DNA of 64,000 nucleotides from JAYOEY01 sp038120295 (GTDB taxonomy: Bacteria; Pseudomonadota; Alphaproteobacteria; MPNO01; UBA2964), in NCBI GenBank assembly GCA_038120295.1, contig JAYOLL010000018.1, positions 9,607 to 73,606 on the forward strand. The letters run 5' to 3'. How positions within the stretch are numbered: the stretch's first letter is position 1; each line of letters opens with the position of its first letter. This document shows positions 60,021-64,000 of this stretch, one piece after another. The position numbers were made by a program, and so were the translations under genes. The notes beneath the pieces are model-generated. The model was given only the letters and a program-made list of their open reading frames with translations, searched no databases and was not told where the DNA came from.

Positions 60021-60860
60021 ATGTGCAGAAAAACGATGAGAAGAACCGGAATCGCGGGAATTTGCCTGTTCCTGCTGGCTGGTTTTTCCCTGGAAGCGCT
60101 GTTTGCACCGAAACCTGATCTCTGGGCCGACTGGCAGGCGCATGATGCAGCATCGACGCAAAAGGTCGACCACAGCGCCTGGGACCGGTTGCTTGCGCGC
60201 TATCGCAGCGTTGGCGAGGACGGTATCGCGCTGGTTGACTACGGTAAATTCAGCGATGCCGACCGCAAGGCGCTCGATTCATATGTTGCAGGACTGGCGA
60301 ATACCCGCGTCAGCCTGCTCAACCGTGCGGAACAGTTCGCTTACTGGGTCAATCTCTACAATTCCCTGACGGTCAAGGTCGTGCTGGACGCGGGTATCCC
60401 GAAGAGCATTCTCGATATCGACATCTCGCCGGGCCTGTTTGCGGACGGCCCGTGGGGCAAGAAACTCCTGACCATCGAGGGGCGTGAGGTCAGCCTGAAC
60501 GATATTGAACACCGCATACTGCGACCGATCTGGAAGGACCCGCGTATTCATTACGCAGTCAACTGTGCGTCGCTGGGCTGCCCGGACCTGCCGGAGAAGG
60601 CGTTTACCCCATCGAACACAGAGGAAAAGCTTGAAGCGGCCGCTCGCGCCTACGTCAATCATCCGCGTGGCGCGAGGCTAGTCGATGGGGTGCTGCATGT
60701 TTCAAGTATTTACGTCTGGTTTGCGGAGGATTTCGGTGGCGAAGCGGGGGTCCTGAAACATCTCGTCCGCTATGCGCGTGCCGATCTTGCAAACCGGATA
60801 AGGCAGCTCACAGCGACGGCCGGTCATTCCTACAACTGGGATCTCAATAAAGTTAATTAA
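60021..60860 (+). CDS. DUF547 exported protein
   Basis: 279 aa. Signal peptide GIAGICLFLLAGFSLEALFA, then the DUF547 domain: DYGKFSDADRKALDSYVAGL, EQFAYWVNLYNSLTVKVVLD, GREVSLNDIEHRILRPIW and the conserved INCASLGCP-type motif (here HYAVNCASLGCPDLPEKAF). Function unknown; a thiol-hydrolase-like Cys-His core has been suspected by others, which I cannot test. ATG 60021 follows GGAGGATCGAG. Confidence 0.85.
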   Translation: MCRKTMRRTGIAGICLFLLAGFSLEALFAPKPDLWADWQAHDAASTQKVDHSAWDRLLARYRSVGEDGIALVDYGKFSDADRKALDSYVAGLANTRVSLLNRAEQFAYWVNLYNSLTVKVVLDAGIPKSILDIDISPGLFADGPWGKKLLTIEGREVSLNDIEHRILRPIWKDPRIHYAVNCASLGCPDLPEKAFTPSNTEEKLEAAARAYVNHPRGARLVDGVLHVSSIYVWFAEDFGGEAGVLKHLVRYARADLANRIRQLTATAGHSYNWDLNKVN

Positions 60861-60917
60861 GTGATTGATATATCGTTTAAAAAGGCATCTCAAAACCTTT
60901 CGCGTGGCTGCAAAACC

Positions 60918-60959
60918 ATACGGTACCGTATTGACTCCCTGGGACCCGAAAAATAAGCT
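60918..60959 (+). promoter_or_regulatory. Promoter with abutting perfect 14-bp palindrome, upstream of ubiD at 61019
   Basis: ATACGGTACCGTAT (60918-60931) is a perfect palindrome whose last base is the first base of the -35 TTGACT (60931-60936). TAAGCT (60954-60959) follows after 17 bp, 59 bp before the ATG. The geometry is that of a repressor operator. Confidence 0.6.
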
Positions 60960-61018
60960 GTGTGCAAGATCAGAAAGCGCGCAATTCTGACGCGCACAGC
61001 GCAACGGGGACACTCAAA

Positions 61019-62761
61019 ATGGCAAAAAGCATCCGGGAACAGACCGCGGACGATCGCGGCTATGTCGATCTGCATGAACATATCGAGGAGCTGCGCAAGG
61101 CGGACCTGCTGTTCGAGGTCGATCGGGAGATCAACAAGGATACCGAAATGCATCCGCTGGTGCGCTGGCAGTACCGGGGCGGCATGGAGGAGCCGGACCG
61201 GAAGGCGTGGCTTTTTTCCAACGTCACGGACGCCAAGGGCCGCAAGTACGATATTCCGGTGCTGGTGGGCGGCCTCGCGGCCAACAGCGCGGTCTACAAG
61301 CTCGGCATGCGTTGCGAGCTGGACGAGATCAAGGAAACCTGGATCCGGGCGCTCAACAATCCCATCGACCCCAATATCGTCGAGTTTGACGAGGCGCCGT
61401 GCCACGACCTGGTTTACGAGGGCGAGGACCTTCTGAACGGCAACGGCGTCGACCAGATACCGGTGCCGATTTCGTCGCCTGGCTGGGACAATGCGCCTTA
61501 TTTCGCGGCGTCGCACTTCATCACCAAGGATCCGGAAACCGGCATCCAGAACATGGGCAATTATCGTGCGATGGTGAAAGCGCCGAACCGGGTCGGGTTC
61601 AACCCTTCGATCGAACTCCGCACTGGCGGCTACATGCACTGGGAAGAGTATCGCAAGCGTGGCGAGCCGATGCCCTGCGCCATCGTCGTGGGCGCGCCGC
61701 CCATCGTGTCCTTCACCGCCGTGCAGAAAGTGCCGGAGAAGTACGATGAATTCCAGGTGTCCGGCGGGCTGTGCGGCAAGCCGCTCAACGTGGTGAAGGC
61801 CAAGACCGTCGATCTTCTGGTCCCGGCGGAGGCGGAAATCGTGATCGAGGGCTATATCTCGACCGAGCTGCTGGAGCCCGAAGCGCCGTTCGGCGAGAGC
61901 CACGGCCATGTGAACCTGCAGGAATATAACGGTTTCATGGATGTCACCGCAGTGACCCGCCGCAAGGATGCCATCATGGTTTCCTGGGTCAGCCAGGTGA
62001 CGCCGTCGGAATCGTCCGCCATCAAGCGTCCGGCCTACGAGGCCGCCCAGATCGAGCATCTGCGCGACCATCTCGGCATCAAGGGCATCAAGCATGTCTG
62101 CACGCACGAGCCGCTCACCAGCCTGCACAAGCTGATCATCGCCGTAGTGGACCGCGATATGCCGCGCACCGAGATCTGGCGCACGCTCTACGGCATCGCC
62201 TCGCTCCGGCGCGCCGAGGGCAAATGGGTGATCGCGGTCAACGAGGATATCGATCCCGACGACACCAACGCGGTTTTCTGGGCGATGTCGTACCGTTGCA
62301 AGCCGCACAGGGATGTTGAGATCCTCAAGAACAAGGACGAAGGCCACGGTCCGCGTAGCCTTGAGGATTCCAATGATTCCGCGGTGCTGGTCGACGCCAC
62401 GCTCAAGGAAACCTACCCGCCGGTGTCGCTACCCAAGAAGCAGTATATGGAGAAGGCGGCGGAGATCTGGTACGAGCTCGGCATGCCGAAGCTCAAGCCG
62501 CAGCGCCCGTGGTACGGGTATGACATGGGCGAGTGGAACGAGGATCTCGAAACCATGGCGCGCCGCGCCGTTAAGGGCGATTACTGGCAGACCGGCGAGA
62601 TCATCGCCCAGCGCCGCCGCAGCGACGTCAAGATGAACACCGAGGTCCGTACGCTCGGCGAGGGCACGCCCGGCGCCGGTTCGGGCGAAAAGACCGGCGA
62701 CCTGTCCTGGGACGGCCTGTCAGAAGCCGCCCAGCCGCTCTCGGTTGAGCCGAAGGAGTAG
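61019..62761 (+). CDS. UbiD-family prFMN-dependent decarboxylase (long form)
   Basis: 580 aa. It is a close paralogue of the gene at 57711: shared REINKDTEMHPLVRWQYRGG, IQNMGNYRAMVKAPNRVG with the catalytic Arg, AEIVIEGYISTELLEPEAPF and GESHGHVNLQEYNGFMDVTA. The E-R-E catalytic set is complete. A further ~25 residues extend the C-terminus (EGTPGAGSGEKTGDLSWDGL). ATG 61019 starts MAKSIREQ; an earlier in-frame ATG at 60962 falls only three bases after the predicted -10 and is rejected. Confidence 0.92.
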   Translation: MAKSIREQTADDRGYVDLHEHIEELRKADLLFEVDREINKDTEMHPLVRWQYRGGMEEPDRKAWLFSNVTDAKGRKYDIPVLVGGLAANSAVYKLGMRCELDEIKETWIRALNNPIDPNIVEFDEAPCHDLVYEGEDLLNGNGVDQIPVPISSPGWDNAPYFAASHFITKDPETGIQNMGNYRAMVKAPNRVGFNPSIELRTGGYMHWEEYRKRGEPMPCAIVVGAPPIVSFTAVQKVPEKYDEFQVSGGLCGKPLNVVKAKTVDLLVPAEAEIVIEGYISTELLEPEAPFGESHGHVNLQEYNGFMDVTAVTRRKDAIMVSWVSQVTPSESSAIKRPAYEAAQIEHLRDHLGIKGIKHVCTHEPLTSLHKLIIAVVDRDMPRTEIWRTLYGIASLRRAEGKWVIAVNEDIDPDDTNAVFWAMSYRCKPHRDVEILKNKDEGHGPRSLEDSNDSAVLVDATLKETYPPVSLPKKQYMEKAAEIWYELGMPKLKPQRPWYGYDMGEWNEDLETMARRAVKGDYWQTGEIIAQRRRSDVKMNTEVRTLGEGTPGAGSGEKTGDLSWDGLSEAAQPLSVEPKE

Positions 62762-62787
62762 ATACGCACTACCTTTTATGGCTCGTC

Positions 62788-62864
62788 ATCACCGGGCTCG
62801 ACCCGGTGATCTCCTGACAGCTATGCAAGGTTGGTCTGAGATGCCCGGTTGGAAGCCCGGGCAT
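62788..62864. repeat. Extragenic palindromic repeat pair
   Basis: ATCACCGGG and CCCGGTGAT (62788-62810) and, 30 bp on, ATGCCCGG and CCGGGCAT (62841-62864) form two hairpins. Their ATGCCCGGG-type arms recur at 63729-63798, so they belong to one dispersed family like the extragenic palindromes found in many alphaproteobacteria. They may end transcription of the upstream ubiD. Confidence 0.7.
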
Positions 62865-62873
62865 GACGTGCAA

Positions 62874-62922
62874 AAGGGTGTCATGTGACACCCTTGGTAG
62901 GCGATAATGCGCGCTGTAAACT
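62874..62922 (+). promoter_or_regulatory. Promoter with abutting palindrome, upstream of the SDR gene at 62955
   Basis: AAGGGTGTCA and TGACACCCTT are perfect 10-bp arms around TG (62874-62895). The repeat overlaps by two bases a -35 TTGGTA (62894-62899), which is 17 bp from TAAACT (62917-62922). The arrangement mirrors that before the ubiD at 61019, but the operator sequence is different. Confidence 0.55.
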
Positions 62923-62954
62923 TCCTCCAGCCAGTATAAACGATGGAGAACACC

Positions 62955-63713
62955 ATGGGACGGCTTGACGGCAAGGTGGCGCTGGTAACCGGCGCGGCGC
63001 AGGGGATCGGGGCGGCATTCGCCAAGGGACTCGCGGCGGAAGGCGCGAAGGTTGCGATCACGGACCTCGATTCCGGCCAGACCGTGGTCGATATCATCAA
63101 GCAGGCGGGCGGCGAGGCGATCGATGCGCCGGCCGATGTGTCCGACGAAGCCTCGATTACGGCGGCGGTGAGAAAGACCGTCGAGGCGTTCGGCCGGCTC
63201 GATATCCTGATCAACAACGCTGCAATCTTCACCCAGGTGGAACGCAACAATTTCGACGACATTCCGATCGACGAGTGGGACCGCGTAATGGCCGTCAACG
63301 TGCGCGGCACCTGGCTCGCCGCCCGGGCTGCGGTCCAGGAGATGCGCAAGAACGGCTACGGCAAGATCGTCAATATCTCGTCAGGGCGCGCTTTCAAGGG
63401 GTCGACCCATTTCCTGCATTACGATGCGTCCAAGGCGGCGGTGGTCGGCATCACGCGTTCGCTTGCGCGCGAGCTCGGTGACGACAATATCTGCGTCAAC
63501 GCGCTGGCGCCCGGATCGACGGCGAGCGAAAACGTGCTGAAACGCCAGACCGACAAGGGATCGACCATGGAAGGCACCATCGGCACCCGGGCACTAAAAC
63601 GCGTCGAGACGCCGGAAGACCTCGTAGGCGCCTGCCTTTTCCTCGCTTCGCCCGAAAGCGACTTCATGACCGGCCAGAGCCTCGTCGTCGACGGCGGTTC
63701 GGCGCTGCATTGA
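62955..63713 (+). CDS. Short-chain dehydrogenase/reductase
   Basis: 252 aa. The cofactor motif is TGAAQGIG, the catalytic Ser is in ISSGRAFKG and Tyr-Lys in LHYDASKAA. ITDLDSG after beta2 suggests NAD(H). GTLxN-like NNAAIFTQVERNNFDDIPID matches the SDR at 56869. ATG 62955 has GGAGAA 6 bp upstream and gives the same MGRLDGKVALVTG start as its paralogues; ATG 62943 is in frame but lacks a ribosome site. Confidence 0.94.
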   Translation: MGRLDGKVALVTGAAQGIGAAFAKGLAAEGAKVAITDLDSGQTVVDIIKQAGGEAIDAPADVSDEASITAAVRKTVEAFGRLDILINNAAIFTQVERNNFDDIPIDEWDRVMAVNVRGTWLAARAAVQEMRKNGYGKIVNISSGRAFKGSTHFLHYDASKAAVVGITRSLARELGDDNICVNALAPGSTASENVLKRQTDKGSTMEGTIGTRALKRVETPEDLVGACLFLASPESDFMTGQSLVVDGGSALH

Positions 63714-63728
63714 TACTGGATTTTCGTA

Positions 63729-63798
63729 ATGCCCGGGCCTTGACCCGGGCATCTTGTGCCGATGGGCCGGAGATTGCCGGGACAAGCCCGGGAATGAC
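63729..63798. repeat. Extragenic palindromic repeat pair
   Basis: ATGCCCGGG and CCCGGGCAT (63729-63752) form one hairpin, and ATTGCCGGG with CCCGGGAAT (about 63773-63795) a second. The arms match those at 62841-62864. Confidence 0.7.
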
Positions 63799-63890
63799 GA
63801 TTTTTATAGGCGAGTGCCAAATCGCTCCCTTAGCACTTGATTTTAGGCCCCGCCCGCATTACCAACATGCCTCGCCGTTCGGCCCATTAC

Positions 63891-63966
63891 GACCCCATCG
63901 TCTAGAGGCCTAGGACACCGGCCTTTCACGCCGGCAACACGGGTTCGAATCCCGTTGGGGTCGCCA
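63891..63966 (+). tRNA. tRNA-Glu (anticodon TTC)
   Basis: The acceptor arms GACCCCA (63891-63897) and TGGGGTC (63956-63962) pair fully, with discriminator G and an encoded CCA. The anticodon stem CCGGC/GCCGG holds the loop CTTTCAC, giving TTC. The T-loop GGTTCGAATCC is intact. Confidence 0.97.
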
Positions 63967-64000
63967 CTTTCAATCAGAAAAAAAGGGCGCCGCTTAAAGC

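Noticed and set aside
63977..64000. Possible terminator after tRNA-Glu (GGGCGCCGCTTAAAGC at the window end)
   Set aside because: The second arm would lie beyond the window, so pairing cannot be confirmed.
1..64000. CRISPR arrays, prophage, insertion sequences, toxin-antitoxin or restriction genes
   Set aside because: I saw no regularly spaced direct repeats, transposase, integrase, phage structural gene or defence-family motif anywhere in the window.

Overview
The window reads as a chromosomal segment of an alphaproteobacterium, probably from or near the Rhodospirillales. This rests on gene order: nrdR-ribD-ribE-ribB-ribH-nusB-thiL, bamE/ubiquinol-cytochrome c chaperone/yceD/rpmF/plsX/fabH/ihfA/merR, aminotransferase-hom-glpX-recJ, and the presence of MucR, LdtR-type and RpoH regulators and an H+-pyrophosphatase. 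A run of 100 N at 1993-2092 marks an assembly gap, so this is draft or metagenome-derived sequence. Assignments were made by reading motifs and family resemblance; no database search was run.

Layout. 1-1855: two LacI-family repressor genes on the minus strand, one cut by the window edge. 2106-7145: a lone MlaC/Ttg2D-like protein, a three-subunit molybdenum hydroxylase in medium-small-large order whose active-site loop is not that of true CO dehydrogenase, and a LdtR-type MarR regulator. 7167-9033: rpoH (minus), a MarR regulator with a cysteine-rich tail and a small conserved protein. 9079-14527: a branched-chain amino-acid-type (Liv) ABC importer with a small membrane protein and a binding protein. 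14545-31346: housekeeping blocks (mucR, rpiB-glyA, riboflavin/NusB/ThiL, hppA, bamE, rpmF-plsX-fabH-ihfA-merR, tRNA-Pro).

30534-37771 is a first accessory patch: a NadX-like dehydrogenase divergent from a TauD/TfdA-type dioxygenase, two MFS transporters, CutA, a VOC protein, an ArsC-like reductase, a CoA-binding protein and an isopenicillin N synthase-like oxygenase. 37904-46725 returns to core genes (rplM-rpsI, argC, an OmpA-family lipoprotein, aminotransferase-hom-glpX-recJ).

47441-63713 is the most unusual part: about 16 kb, nearly all on the plus strand, holding three more TauD/TfdA-type dioxygenases, a RutE-like nitroreductase, a glyoxalase-I-like VOC protein, three UbiD-family decarboxylases, an orphan TctC/Bug-type binding protein, four closely related short-chain dehydrogenases and a maleate isomerase/arylmalonate decarboxylase-type enzyme. 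Two envelope genes (a lipoprotein and a DUF547 protein) are interspersed. No ring-cleavage enzyme, CoA ligase, UbiX or matching permease is visible. I infer a catabolic locus for small, probably aromatic or unsaturated, carboxylic acids; the substrate cannot be read from the sequence. Several predicted promoters here carry perfect inverted repeats overlapping or abutting the -35 element, which suggests local repressor control. The window ends with an extragenic palindromic repeat cluster and a tRNA-Glu.

No gene-free stretch exceeds about 300 bases. The longest are 1856-2105 (mostly the assembly gap) and 14989-15289 (the mucR promoter plus about 230 bp with no recognisable gene).
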